Notes: generated by a model from the sequence alone, not told the origin. DNA of 64,000 bases from Kumtagia sp963820075 (GCA_963820075.1 CAWFYS010000015.1:25724-89723); one strand, 5' to 3'. Numbered from the stretch's first letter, positions 7,766 to 17,220 are shown. A program made the numbers and translations.

Positions 7766-8991
7766 GGTTTTCGCCAGGCCCATTGCGTCACCGGCATTGC
7801 CGGGCGCCAGCCCTGCATGGTGCCGACCGGCGCGGCGCGCGCAATGGCGATCCGCGTCAGTTCGCCGCCATTCGCCGCATGCCGTGCGATCAGCACCGCT
7901 TCCATTTCCAGCGTCACCGCATTGGCGACCAGCCGTCCGCCCGGCTTCAGCGCTTCGATCGCCGCGTCCATCACGCCGGTCTGGCTGCCGCCGCCCCCGA
8001 CAAAAATCGCGTCCGGAGGCGGCAGTCCGGCAAGCGCGGCGGGTGCCGTGCCGACCACGAGCCGGAGCCATGGGACCCCGCAGGCGTCGGCGTTGCGGCG
8101 GATGCGCCCGGCCCGTTCCGCCGAGGCTTCGACCGCGACCGCCCGCATCGACGGATGCCGCAGCATCCATTCGACGGACACCGAACCCGCGCCCGCACCT
8201 ATGTCCCACAGCAATTCGCCGCGTAGGGGCGCGAGTGCCGCCAGCGTCAGCGCGCGGATGTCGCGCTTCGTGATCTGGCCGTCATGCTCGAACAAATCGT
8301 CGGGCATGCCGGGCGTTAGCGGCAGAGTTCGCGCTTGCGGCGTGGCATCAATCTCTATTGCCAAGATATTGAGCGCATTGATGTCCTGGAGATCGAAGCT
8401 TGCCGCCTTGGCTGTCCGCAGGCGCTCATTAGGGCCGCCGAGCGCCTCCAGAACCGTCAGACCCGAACCGCCGAAGCCCGATTCGGCCAGCAGCCGCGCC
8501 ACCGCGCCCGGCCCGTGCGCATCGGAGGTCAGCGCCAGAATGCGCGCGCCCCGATGCAGCAGCGGACGAATCAGCGTTACCGGCTTGCCGTGCAGCGACA
8601 CCGTCTCCACTTCCGGCAGCGCCCAGCCGAGCCGGCCTGCGGCAAGCGAGAAGGCGGACGGCGCGGGAATCGTTAGCATCTCCGTTGGCGCAATGTGCCT
8701 CGCAAGTGTCGTGCCGACGCCATGGCAGAACGGATCGCCGGATGCCAGCACGCAGATTTTCCGTCCGCGAAGTTCGATGACGGCCCGCATTTCGGCGTCG
8801 AAGGGTGACGGCCATGGCCGCGCCTCTCCCGTGACGATGCTTGCGACCAGCGCCAGGTGCCGCCTGCCGCCGAACACGACTTCCGCTTCGGCGATCCGCT
8901 GCCGGGCTTCCACGCCGAGGCCATCCAGTCCATCCTCGCCGATGCCGACGATGGCAAGCCATTGGGCGGTTGCTTGCATGTCTGCCTTCAT
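7762..8991 (-). CDS. cobL: Precorrin-6Y C5,15-methyltransferase (decarboxylating)
   Basis: 409 residues from ATG at 8991 (an alternative ATG is at 8979). CobL is a two-domain enzyme: the N-terminal CbiE-like half (about 1-205) has WLAIVGIGEDGLDGL and ASGDPFCHGVG, and the C-terminal CbiT-like half (about 225-409) has the SAM-binding motif LLWDIGAGAGSVSVEW and VEASAERAGRIRRNA. It methylates C5 and C15 and removes the C12 acetate carboxyl. The open frame extends far upstream, opposite cobK, but that part is not protein-like. The 180-bp gap to the divergent cobK contains a CTCTCC/CGAGAG hairpin but no clear promoter. Confidence 0.93.
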   Translation of the reverse strand: MKADMQATAQWLAIVGIGEDGLDGLGVEARQRIAEAEVVFGGRRHLALVASIVTGEARPWPSPFDAEMRAVIELRGRKICVLASGDPFCHGVGTTLARHIAPTEMLTIPAPSAFSLAAGRLGWALPEVETVSLHGKPVTLIRPLLHRGARILALTSDAHGPGAVARLLAESGFGGSGLTVLEALGGPNERLRTAKAASFDLQDINALNILAIEIDATPQARTLPLTPGMPDDLFEHDGQITKRDIRALTLAALAPLRGELLWDIGAGAGSVSVEWMLRHPSMRAVAVEASAERAGRIRRNADACGVPWLRLVVGTAPAALAGLPPPDAIFVGGGGSQTGVMDAAIEALKPGGRLVANAVTLEMEAVLIARHAANGGELTRIAIARAAPVGTMQGWRPAMPVTQWAWRKP

Positions 8992-9171
8992 GCGGCGCCG
9001 ACTTCGCGTTTGGCGAGCGGCGTTGCCTGCCCGCTTTTTCCACGTCCTGACTGATTTCGCCGCGGCGGGTGCGCCGCTAAGGATGAGTTCGACGGTCCGG
9101 GCCTCTCCCCGTTTCTGTGGCGAGAGCGTAAGGGGGAAGGACAATAGCAACGCTGGAGCGCCGCCCCGACC

Positions 9172-9939
9172 ATGTCCCATCGGATCCTTCTTCTCGGCGG
9201 TACCACCGAGGCGCGGCAGCTTGCGGAGCAGCTTTCCGGCCGCGAAGGCCTTTCCGTCACGCTGTCGCTCGCCGGCCGCACGGTGAACCCGCTGGCCCAT
9301 CCGGTGCCGGTTCGCAGCGGCGGCTTCGGCGGCGCCGAGGGCCTGGCCGAATATCTCGCAAGCCAGCGCATCGGCTTGCTGGTCGACGCGACGCATCCCT
9401 ATGCCGCGCGAATTTCCGCCAATGCGGCGGAGGCCGCGACGCGCGCCGGCGTTCCCATCCTGGCGCTGCGCCGCCGGCCCTGGCAGGCGGTTGAAGGGGA
9501 TCAGTGGACCACCGTGGACGGCGCCGAGGAGGCCGTCGCCGTACTGGGCTTGGCACCGCGAAAACTGTTCCTGGCGCTTGGCCGACAGGAACTCGGTCCG
9601 TTCGAGGCCGCGCCTCAGCATTCCTACCTCATCCGCAGCGTCGATCCGGTCGAGCCGCCGCTCGGCGTTCCCGACGCTACTTATCTTCTGGCGCGCGGGC
9701 CGTTCGCGGAGGCCGACGAGCGCACGCTGCTTGAAAGGCACGGTATTGACGCCATCGTGGCCAAGAACAGCGGCGGCACGGCCACCTACGGCAAGATCGC
9801 GGCGGCGCGGGCGCTTGGAATCGAGGTTCTGATGTTTCGCCGCCCGGTTCTGCCGGCGGTAAGAACCGTTCACTCCGTTCACGAGGCGGTTTCCGTTATC
9901 GATCATTGGTTTGCCGGCGCGAGCGAACGGGGCGTGTAA
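9172..9939 (+). CDS. cobK: Precorrin-6A reductase
   Basis: 255 residues, the normal length. CobK reduces the macrocycle of precorrin-6A with NADPH. The N-terminal HRILLLGGTTEARQLAEQL, VDATHPYAARISANA near residue 70, the SGGTATYGKIAAARALG segment near 202 and a C-terminal VMFRRPVLP-like block match the family. It is one of two plus-strand genes inside the minus-strand cluster. Its start faces cobL across a 180-bp gap and its end overlaps the end of cobJ by 37 bp. Confidence 0.93.
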   Translation: MSHRILLLGGTTEARQLAEQLSGREGLSVTLSLAGRTVNPLAHPVPVRSGGFGGAEGLAEYLASQRIGLLVDATHPYAARISANAAEAATRAGVPILALRRRPWQAVEGDQWTTVDGAEEAVAVLGLAPRKLFLALGRQELGPFEAAPQHSYLIRSVDPVEPPLGVPDATYLLARGPFAEADERTLLERHGIDAIVAKNSGGTATYGKIAAARALGIEVLMFRRPVLPAVRTVHSVHEAVSVIDHWFAGASERGV

Positions 9940-10667
9940 ACCAGCGGCGGCAAGTCTCCGCGTTCGATCGCCCGCGTTTCGGGCGAGCCGATAATGACGC
10001 AGGTTGCCATGTCCGCGCGTGACGGATCGGCCTTTGACAATGCCGTCGTCTCGATGCGTTCGTCCGGCCGGCCGGCGGCGCGGCCGAAAATGACGATAGT
10101 GTCCGCGGGCAGCACCGCGCGCAGGCAGTCGAACGCCCGGCCGAGTTGCCAGGGCCGCGCCTTGCTGATCGGATTGTAGAGCGCGATCACGAAGCCAGTC
10201 GAAGCCGCCGCCGTCAGCCGCCGCTCGATCACCTCCCATGGTTTCAGATTGTCGGAGAGCGAGATCGCGCAGAAATCATGGCCAAGCGGCGCGCCGATAC
10301 GCGCCGCGACCGCGAGCATCGCGGTTACGCCCGGAACGATCCTGATTTCGATCGCGCGCCATGCCGCCGGCCCGGCCTCGATCGCCTCGCAGACGGCGGC
10401 CGCCATGGCGAAGACGCCGGGGTCGCCGCCCGAGACGATTGCCGCCGTCGCGCCCTCCGCCGCCTTGCCGAGTGCGGCGCGTGCGCGCGAAATCTCCTCG
10501 CGATTGTCGGAGGTCAAACGCTTCTGGCCGGGACCAAGGGCAAGGCGATCCACGTAAGGCTTGTAGCCGTAAAGGAATTCCGCCTCGGCTACGGCGCCGA
10601 GCGCCTCGGGCGTTACCTGGTCGGGACTGCCGGGCCCCAATCCGATGACGAATAGTTTTCCGGTCAT
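9903..10667 (-). CDS. cobJ: Precorrin-3B C17-methyltransferase
   Basis: 254 residues. CobJ methylates C17 and contracts the ring. The signature KLFVIGLGPGSPDQVTPEAL begins the protein; YGYKPYVDRL, the SGGDPGVFAMAAAV motif near residue 80, VPGVTAMLAVAARIGAPLGH near 110 and FVIALYNPISKARPWQLG follow. The start is taken at ATG 10667. The frame is open upstream into the cobI 3' region without family similarity. It lies 11 bp after cobI and overlaps the end of cobK tail to tail. Confidence 0.94.
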   Translation of the reverse strand: MTGKLFVIGLGPGSPDQVTPEALGAVAEAEFLYGYKPYVDRLALGPGQKRLTSDNREEISRARAALGKAAEGATAAIVSGGDPGVFAMAAAVCEAIEAGPAAWRAIEIRIVPGVTAMLAVAARIGAPLGHDFCAISLSDNLKPWEVIERRLTAAASTGFVIALYNPISKARPWQLGRAFDCLRAVLPADTIVIFGRAAGRPDERIETTALSKADPSRADMATCVIIGSPETRAIERGDLPPLVYTPRSLAPANQ

Positions 10668-10678
10668 GGCTGCGGACC

Positions 10679-11431
10679 TCAATCGACCCGGCCGGCCGGC
10701 CGTCCTGCCCAACCCGGGACCAGCACGATCGAAAAATACGGGGCGCGGTCGTCGGTCTTTTCGGCAAGCGGCATCGAGCGTGAATTGTCCATCGTGCCGC
10801 GCTCGACATAGACGGCGCGGCTGAGCTTGCCGGTCATGTCCAGCGCCCGCCTGATTTTCGGCAGGTTGCGTCCGACCTTCATGATGACGGCGGCATCCGT
10901 GTCGGCCAGGCGCCGGGTCAGTTCAAACTCGTTCATCGTGCCGGGCAGGACGGACAGGACATCGTCGCCCTGCACCAGCGGCAGGCCGGTCTGCGACCAG
11001 CAGCCCGACATGGCGGTGACGCCGGGAATTACGTCCGTCGGGAAGCGGTTCGAAAGCCGGACATGCAGGTGCATATAGGAGCCGTAAAAGAACGGGTCGC
11101 CTTCGCTCAGCACCGCCACCGTCCTGCCAGCGGCCAGATGAGCCGCCACGATTTCGGCCGACTCCTCGTAGAATGCGGCAATCCGCGTCCCATAGTCCGG
11201 ATGATCCTTGGCGATTTCCGTCGTAACCGGATAGAGCAGCGGCAACTCGATCACGCCGGGCTTCAGGAAAGCCGCGACGGTGGCGCGCGCGTTGCCGTTA
11301 TTGCCGCGCTTGGCGAAATGCGCGAGCACGTCGGCCTCTGCGAGCGTCCGCACGGCCTTCAGAGTCAACAGTTCGGGATCGCCCGGCCCGGTGCCGACGC
11401 CGATCAGGCGGCCTTGGAGAGGAGCATTCAC
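10679..11431 (-). CDS. cobI: Precorrin-2 C20-methyltransferase
   Basis: 250 residues. CobI adds the C20 methyl group that is later expelled on ring contraction. Marks are RLIGVGTGPGDPELLTLKAV, LPLLYPVTTEI, AVLSEGDPFFYGSYMHLH near residue 100 and IPGVTAMSGCW. The start chosen is GTG at 11431, because it overlaps the cobH stop as GTGA, the coupling used through this cluster; upstream in-frame starts would extend into cobH. Confidence 0.93.
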   Translation of the reverse strand: MNAPLQGRLIGVGTGPGDPELLTLKAVRTLAEADVLAHFAKRGNNGNARATVAAFLKPGVIELPLLYPVTTEIAKDHPDYGTRIAAFYEESAEIVAAHLAAGRTVAVLSEGDPFFYGSYMHLHVRLSNRFPTDVIPGVTAMSGCWSQTGLPLVQGDDVLSVLPGTMNEFELTRRLADTDAAVIMKVGRNLPKIRRALDMTGKLSRAVYVERGTMDNSRSMPLAEKTDDRAPYFSIVLVPGWAGRPAGRVD

Positions 11432-12060
11432 AGGCCGGCCCTCGCCAGTGCGTTGATGCATGCCGCCGTCATGGCGCTGCCGCCGAGCCGCCCGCGCACG
11501 ATGGCGAAGGGCACACGATAGGCGTTCTCGGCCAGGGCGTCCTTCGATTCGGCCGCACCCACAAAGCCGACCGGCATGCCGATGATCGCGGCCGGCTTCG
11601 GCGCGCCGTCGCGCAGAAGTTCAAGCAGGAAATACAACGCAGTCGGCGCGTTGCCTATGGCGACGACCGAACCAGCCATACGCTCTCCCCACAGCTTGAT
11701 CGCGGCGGCGGAGCGGGTGTTGCCGATCTCCCTGGCGATGGCTGCCGTGCGCGGATCGCGCAGCGTGCAGATGACCTCGTTGGCCGCCGGCAGCCTGGCG
11801 CGGGTGACGCCATGCGCCACCATTTCGGCGTCGCAGAAGATCGGAGCGCCGGCCCGCAGGGCCGTCCGCGCCGCCTCGACGAAATCCTGCGAGAACACGA
11901 AATGCCGCGCGGCCTCAACCTGCCCGCAGGCGTGGATCATGCGGATGGCGACATCGGCCTCGGCCTCATTGAAGCGGGAAAGGTCGGCCTCCCGCCGGAT
12001 GATGGCGAAGGAGCGCTCGTAGATGGCGTCGCCGTCGCGGATATAGTCATAGGCCGTCAT
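11428..12060 (-). CDS. cobH: Precorrin-8X methylmutase
   Basis: 210 residues. CobH moves the C11 methyl group to C12, forming hydrogenobyrinic acid. YDYIRDGDAIYERSFAIIR at the N-terminus, MIHACGQVEAARHFVFS near residue 47 with the catalytic histidine, IFCDAEMVAHGVTRARLPA near 75, and GSVVAIGNAPTALYFLLELL are diagnostic, as is IGMPVGFVGAAESK near 165. The ATG at 12060 overlaps the cobG stop. Confidence 0.95.
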   Translation of the reverse strand: MTAYDYIRDGDAIYERSFAIIRREADLSRFNEAEADVAIRMIHACGQVEAARHFVFSQDFVEAARTALRAGAPIFCDAEMVAHGVTRARLPAANEVICTLRDPRTAAIAREIGNTRSAAAIKLWGERMAGSVVAIGNAPTALYFLLELLRDGAPKPAAIIGMPVGFVGAAESKDALAENAYRVPFAIVRGRLGGSAMTAACINALARAGL

Positions 12061-13478
12061 GGTCGTCCTCGCCCGAATGCCGCGGTCAGCCGCGCCTGGT
12101 CCTGTTCGCCCGCGCTACGCCGCGGGGGCTCTGCGTCGGCGCGTTCCGCCCGCGAAACCATCGTGGCGTGCGCCACTGCCGCGATGGCCCGTGGCAGGCC
12201 GCATTCGGACCTGTAGGCCACCGGCATCGCCTTGGTTGTTCCCCCCACGACAAGTCCCGCGCCGTTTTCGCCGCCGACGATGGTGATGTCGGCCGCCGCC
12301 TGCCGTGCGCAGCCTTTCTCGCAGCCGGAAATGTGGATGGAGAGGTCATCACTCGCGAAAGTGTCGTGGAGAGGGTCAGACGGGCCGAACCGGTCTCCAA
12401 GCTCCTTGGCCAACTCGGACGCCACGGCTCGCGCGGCGATCTTTCCCGACGCGCAGGCCGGCGCGCCCGGGCAGGCTGTGATTCGGCGCCGCGGGTCGGA
12501 CGCCTCGGTGATGAAGTCCAGTTCCGCAGCGGCTTGCCGGATCGCCTCGGCCGCCACCGCCGACGGGCAGATGGGCATCAGAATGCGCCGCGGAGCCGGG
12601 CGAATCTCGATAACGCCCAGCGACCCGGCGCGGCTGGCGAAATCGGCGAGCCGTGCCGCGTCGGTGTGGCCGAAAGGCAGGGCGACGGCCAGAGTGGCGC
12701 GGGCGGCCCGCAATGGCACGAGGCCTGGAAAGCCGGCGTCGAGAGGTTCGCGCTCCGAGTTGCTCCCTTTGCGCCCATCTGAAAGGGAAGCGCCGGGCAG
12801 AACAGTGGGACGGGCGGAGAAACCTGGCTCCTTGCGAAGCAGCGAAGCGGAAAGGTCCCTGGCGCGCGCGTCGCGGCCGCGCTCGGCTATCCCGGAGAGA
12901 ATCGTCAGGACCGCCGCGACAGCCGCATCCTCCTCGAACAAGGCGACCGGCGTCGCCGTGTCCGCATCCCCGGCGATCAGTAGCCGCCAGCGCACCGCGA
13001 CTCCATGCCGTTCGGAAGTCAGCCTCGCATCCGCCGCGACCGAATCCATCGTAACGTGGCCTCCGCCATCAATCACCACCGAGACTTTCGGACCCAGCCG
13101 CTCAGCCAGCCCGGCGGCCGATATGGCGGAGCGGATGCGCTCCGCCACCGGCAGCGGATTGGCGACTTCACCAAGGTCCAGACCAGCAAGCGGACCGGTC
13201 TCCACAGACACGCCGACGCGCACGGCGATGCCCAGGTCCTCGACATCCTCGGCAAAGGCGAGGGCCGAGGCGTCGGAAAAACCGCGAAATTGCAGGCTGC
13301 CTCGCGATGTCACCTCAACCACGCCATTGCCGTAGCGCGCCGCCGATTTGCAAAGTCCGATCAAGCTTTTGGGCGAAAGCCCTCCGGAAACGGGCAAGAG
13401 ACGAACCAATAGCCCGTCGCCGGTCGGCATCGGCGCCGCAAGCGCCGGGCACGCGCCGCGCCGAAGGCCAGCGCTCAT
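12057..13478 (-). CDS. cobG: Precorrin-3B synthase
   Basis: 473 residues. CobG is the oxygen-using monooxygenase that defines the aerobic B12 route; it carries a 4Fe-4S cluster and resembles sulfite/nitrite reductases. The cluster cysteines are visible in ACPGAPACASG and SGCEKGCARQ in the last third. ATG at 13478 overlaps the cobN stop (ATGA). A loop near residues 225-250 (SASLLRKEPGFSARPTVLPG and after) looks unconserved and its DNA contains a hairpin at 12763-12790 (CTCCCTTT against AAAGGGAAG), so a small repeat may be inserted in frame; this is tentative. Confidence 0.93.
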   Translation of the reverse strand: MSAGLRRGACPALAAPMPTGDGLLVRLLPVSGGLSPKSLIGLCKSAARYGNGVVEVTSRGSLQFRGFSDASALAFAEDVEDLGIAVRVGVSVETGPLAGLDLGEVANPLPVAERIRSAISAAGLAERLGPKVSVVIDGGGHVTMDSVAADARLTSERHGVAVRWRLLIAGDADTATPVALFEEDAAVAAVLTILSGIAERGRDARARDLSASLLRKEPGFSARPTVLPGASLSDGRKGSNSEREPLDAGFPGLVPLRAARATLAVALPFGHTDAARLADFASRAGSLGVIEIRPAPRRILMPICPSAVAAEAIRQAAAELDFITEASDPRRRITACPGAPACASGKIAARAVASELAKELGDRFGPSDPLHDTFASDDLSIHISGCEKGCARQAAADITIVGGENGAGLVVGGTTKAMPVAYRSECGLPRAIAAVAHATMVSRAERADAEPPRRSAGEQDQARLTAAFGRGRP

Positions 13479-16400
13479 GCCGCCGGCTCCAATCCGCGCG
13501 CTTCGGCGATCAGCGCGGCGAGATCGTCGTCGACGGAATTGCGCAGCGGGTGCCAAAGGCCGCGCCGCCGCGCCGCAGCCAGCCGCTCGGCGATGGCGCG
13601 GGCGGCGGCGGGGTTTTCGCGGATCAGGAACTCGCGCACCCGCTGGTCGCCGACATAGGCGTCGTGGATCGCCTCGATGAGCGCGCCGGGAATGGCGTTC
13701 GTGGTTTCGGCGAAACCGACCAGCCGGTCGACCGTTTCGGCGAATTCCGAGGCGCCGCGCGGCCCGTGCCGCATCTGGCCCTCAATGAAGCGCGGATTGG
13801 TGGCGCGCGCCCTGACGACGCGCGTGACCGCTTCCGTCACCGAGCGCGGCCGCGGGCGCGCCGGGTCGGTCGTGTCGAGCACGATCACGTCGGCGTTGCG
13901 GCCGAGGGCGGCAAGGGCGGCGGAAAAGCCGCCGATGAAGGCGACATCGGCAGAGCCTTCGAGAATGTCGCGGGTCGGGTCGTCGCCGGTGTGGACGAGC
14001 AGGTCGGCCTCGGCTATGCGGCCGGCGAATGCGCCCGGCGCGGCCTCGCCCTCGCCGTCGGCGCCGCCATAGGCGTGGGAAGCCGCCTCCAGATATGCCT
14101 TGCCGATCTCCTCGCGCGCCGCCCAGTTGCCGCGCGCCAGAAGGTCTTCGACCCCGGCTCCATAGGTGCCGGGGGAGGAGCCGAAGATGCGGGCAGGGGC
14201 CTTGCCGCCAGCGCGAGCCGCAGCGGCCAGCGGATTGTCGCCGTCATCCTCGCCGCAGGCGGCGACGGCGCGCGCGGCCGCATCCATCAGGGCGATCTGC
14301 GTCGGAAACATGTCGCGGAACAGGCCGGAAATGCGCCAGGTCACATCGACGCGCGGCCGGCCCACAGTGGCCATCGGCAGCACTTCGATGCCGGTGACGC
14401 GCCCGGTGGCGGCGTCCCATTGGGGGCGGCAGCCCATCAGCGCAAGGCCCTGGGCGATCTCCTCGCCGCCGGTGCGAAGGCTGGCGCTGCCCCACAGATC
14501 GATCACCAGCGAGCGCGGCCAGTCGCCATGATCCTGCAGATAGCGGCGCAAAACATCCTCGGCGGCGGCCTTGCCGAGGTCGAAAGCGGTCGGCGTCGGC
14601 ATGGTGCGCGGGTCGGTGGTGAACAGGTTGCGGCCGGTCGGCAGCACGTCGGTGCGGCCGCGCGCCGGCGCGCCGGCGGGCCCGGCGCGGATGTGGCGGC
14701 CGTCAAGCGCCGCCAGCAGGGCCATGCGCTCGGCTCGCGCGCAGGCGCGGCGCGCTTCGTGCGCCTCGGTTTCCGCAGCGCGGCCATAGACATGCAGCCC
14801 GTCCTTGACCGCGAAATCCTTCAGGTCGCAGAGCCAGGCGTCGATGCGGCGCAGCGCCTCGTCGGGCGCGTCGGTGTTGGCAACGCCCGCTTCGGCTGCA
14901 AGGCCGCTATTGGCGGCCGTCTCGACGATCAACGCCGCCAGACGGTCGCGGCGGCGGCGGTCGAGGCCGTCGGCCTGGGCATATTCGTCGACCAGCCGTT
15001 CGAGCTTCTGCTGATGCGCATCGAGACCGGCAGCGACGGTCGGCGGCGGCAAATGGCCGAGGGTGACAGCCGCGATGCGGCGCTTGGCCTGTGCCGCCTC
15101 GCCGGGATTGCTGACGATGAAGGGATAGACAACCGGCAGTGATCCGGCGACGATCTCGGGGAAGCAATTCTTGGTCAGCGCGACCGTCTTGCCCGGCAGC
15201 CATTCCAGCGTGCCATGGGCGCCGACATGCACCAGGGCGTCGCAGCCTAGGCTCTCCCGCAACCACAGGCCGAAGGCAACAAGCGCGTGGCGCGGCGGCA
15301 GCGACGCATCGTGATAGTCGGCGCGGCGGTCGGCGGATCGGCCGCGATCCGGCGCGAGAGCGACGGTGACATGGCCGAAGCGCGCGGCGCGAAAGCGGAA
15401 GAAAGGCGCCCGGTTTTGGCTCGATGATGCGGGGGATGCCGCATCCTCCTCCGCGTCACCCCATGCCGATTCGACAGCTTCCATCGCCTCGGCCGGAAGG
15501 CGGCCGGCCATGCGGCGGTAGTCTTCGAGCGCCAGTCCATCGCTTTCTGTTGCCAGGAGATCGAGCAGCATACGCGGCGTTTCCGGAATAGATTCAACGC
15601 TGTAGCCTGCCACCTTCAGATCGTGCAGCATGGCAAGAACGCTTGCCGGCACGTCGAGCCCCACCGCATAGCCGGTCCGCCCGGGCGCTGACGGATAATC
15701 GGGAATGAGGATTGCCAGCCGGCGGGCTTCGCGCCGCGTCCGCGTCAGTTTCAGGAACGCGGCGATGCGGGCGGCCACCTGACCGACCCTGTCCGGTTCA
15801 GGCGTGTTGGCGAGGGCGGTGAAGCCAAGGGCTTGATCTATTGTGCTTTCCGCCTTGAAAGACAGCGCGCCGGCCAGAATGCGGCCGTCAAGCTCCGGCA
15901 TCACGACATGCATGGCAAGGTCAGCCGGCGCCAGACCGCGCATATTCTTCGCCCAGACCTCGCGCCGCGTGGTTGCGACGATCACTTGAAAGACCGGCAC
16001 CGCTGCCCGATCGAACAAAGTGTCGGCGCCGGGCTCTGCGCCGGTCGCGAAGGCCGTGGCGGTGATGATTGCCGCCGGCGCGAGATCGCGAATGGCCGCC
16101 TCCACGAAGGCCGCCGATTCGGCGTCCTTCAGGCTGGCGACGAAGATGGGCACGGGCACAATGCCTTTTGCTTTCAGCGCCTCGCACAAGGCGTCGATCG
16201 GTGCGACATCGTCGGCCAGCAGCATCGAGCGATAGAAGAGGATCGGGACAAGCGGCGCTTTTTCTTCCCTGCGAGGGCAAGGTTCCGAACTCGGGTTGAC
16301 GGGATGGCCGTTCGGCCCTCTCTCTGGCCGCTGCGAGGCCACCTCTCCCCCGCTTTCCGGGGGCGAGGAAACGCCGGCCGGGCCGCTTGGCCCCCTTCCT

Positions 16401-17026
16401 CGCTCCCGCAGGGGGCGAGGCGGCTTGTAAAGCAAGCCGGAGAGGGGACTTTCATTCTTGGCTAATCCGAGGTCGGAGCCCCGCTCGTAGAACCCGGCCT
16501 TGGGCACCGGAACGGAAGCATTCGCGGCCGCTTCACCGCGGGCCAATGCCGCCAGCCGCCGCGCCAGCCCATCCATATTGCCCGGTCCGCCCTCGCGGAA
16601 GAAGGCGAGCAGAGCATTCAGTTCGCCTCGCGCAAGCGTCGAACACTCGACCAGCCGCTCGTCCTGTTCGCGGCATTCGCCCGGCAGCAGCGCGAGCCGG
16701 ATGCCCTTGCCGCGCGCCAGCGCCGCCAGTTGGTCGCAGCCGTAGCGCCACCAGTCGTAGCCGCCGAGGATGCGGACCAGGATAACCTTGGCATGCGCTG
16801 CGACCTTCTCCAGCCAGAGATCCACCGACATCGGATGGCGCAGGTCGCGCAGTGCCGCCAGCCGCATCGATGGCAAGGCAGCCTGTCCGCGATTCCAGGC
16901 GGCGGCGATCGCCGCCAGATCGCTGTCGGTGAAGGAAAGCGCCACGACGTCCGCCGGCGACTGGCGCAGGTCGACCGGCTCGACCAGATCGTCGAGCGTC
17001 GCGGATGTCGTGGGCAGGATGTGCAT
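13475..17026 (-). CDS. cobN: Cobaltochelatase large subunit
   Basis: 1183 residues, related to ChlH. CobN, with the ATPases CobS/CobT of the chelatase complex (not in this window), inserts cobalt into hydrogenobyrinate a,c-diamide. Recognised segments are MHILPTTSATLDDLVEPVDL at the start, LVRILGGYDWWRYGCDQL near residue 85, VPILFYRSMLLADDVAPIDAL near 265, HVGAHGTLEWLPGKT in the middle and GSSPGTYGAGVEDLL near the C-terminus. Between about residues 184 and 257 there is a Pro/Gly/Arg-rich stretch encoded by a hairpin-rich repeat (16255-16475); the frame stays open through it. First gene of the cobNGHIJ string; a repeat-filled 414-bp gap separates it from cobW. Confidence 0.95.
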   Translation of the reverse strand: MHILPTTSATLDDLVEPVDLRQSPADVVALSFTDSDLAAIAAAWNRGQAALPSMRLAALRDLRHPMSVDLWLEKVAAHAKVILVRILGGYDWWRYGCDQLAALARGKGIRLALLPGECREQDERLVECSTLARGELNALLAFFREGGPGNMDGLARRLAALARGEAAANASVPVPKAGFYERGSDLGLAKNESPLSGLLYKPPRPLRERGRGPSGPAGVSSPPESGGEVASQRPERGPNGHPVNPSSEPCPRREEKAPLVPILFYRSMLLADDVAPIDALCEALKAKGIVPVPIFVASLKDAESAAFVEAAIRDLAPAAIITATAFATGAEPGADTLFDRAAVPVFQVIVATTRREVWAKNMRGLAPADLAMHVVMPELDGRILAGALSFKAESTIDQALGFTALANTPEPDRVGQVAARIAAFLKLTRTRREARRLAILIPDYPSAPGRTGYAVGLDVPASVLAMLHDLKVAGYSVESIPETPRMLLDLLATESDGLALEDYRRMAGRLPAEAMEAVESAWGDAEEDAASPASSSQNRAPFFRFRAARFGHVTVALAPDRGRSADRRADYHDASLPPRHALVAFGLWLRESLGCDALVHVGAHGTLEWLPGKTVALTKNCFPEIVAGSLPVVYPFIVSNPGEAAQAKRRIAAVTLGHLPPPTVAAGLDAHQQKLERLVDEYAQADGLDRRRRDRLAALIVETAANSGLAAEAGVANTDAPDEALRRIDAWLCDLKDFAVKDGLHVYGRAAETEAHEARRACARAERMALLAALDGRHIRAGPAGAPARGRTDVLPTGRNLFTTDPRTMPTPTAFDLGKAAAEDVLRRYLQDHGDWPRSLVIDLWGSASLRTGGEEIAQGLALMGCRPQWDAATGRVTGIEVLPMATVGRPRVDVTWRISGLFRDMFPTQIALMDAAARAVAACGEDDGDNPLAAAARAGGKAPARIFGSSPGTYGAGVEDLLARGNWAAREEIGKAYLEAASHAYGGADGEGEAAPGAFAGRIAEADLLVHTGDDPTRDILEGSADVAFIGGFSAALAALGRNADVIVLDTTDPARPRPRSVTEAVTRVVRARATNPRFIEGQMRHGPRGASEFAETVDRLVGFAETTNAIPGALIEAIHDAYVGDQRVREFLIRENPAAARAIAERLAAARRRGLWHPLRNSVDDDLAALIAEARGLEPAA
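16255..16475. repeat. Hairpin-rich repeat element inserted in frame within cobN
   Basis: Within cobN, about 220 bp show intergenic-repeat character: a C-rich/G-rich hairpin at 16342-16368 (CCTCTCCCCC against CGGGGGCGAGG), another C/G block at 16390-16420, and a small hairpin GGCTTG-taaa-CAAGCC near 16421-16438. The translation is PPRPLRERGRGPSGP- and SSPPESGGEV-like, unlike CobN, and conserved CobN sequence resumes on both sides. The boundaries are estimated from where family similarity stops and starts. Confidence 0.6.
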
Positions 17027-17101
17027 GGAACGATCCTAGCCGGACGAGATGAGATGAGGCGGGTTGCGGGTGGGCCGGTTGCCGTCTTCGCCGAGGCTAA
17101 T

Positions 17102-17202
17102 CAGGTTCCGGAAAAGTGTGTCACGGTTTTCCGACAGAAACCTGCGACAGAACAAGAGGCTAAGCAGGCGAAGCGTGGGTGAATCCACGCAAGTCTGCTT
17201 AG
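17102..17202. repeat. Dispersed repeat, copy 1 (RIME-like)
   Basis: About 100 bp that recur nearly base for base at 60923-61022. Shared blocks include CAGGTTCCGGAAAAGTGTGT, CACGGTTTTCCGACAGAAAC, CAAGAGGCTA and CCACGCAAGTCTGCTTAG. A shorter relative (ACGGTTTTCCGACAGAAACC) is at 41421-41440. The ends can pair (AAGCAGGC/CTGCTT-type). Such mosaic intergenic elements are known from rhizobia (RIME family); the assignment to that family is inference. Confidence 0.8.
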
Positions 17203-17220
17203 TGCTCGACGTTGCCCCGC

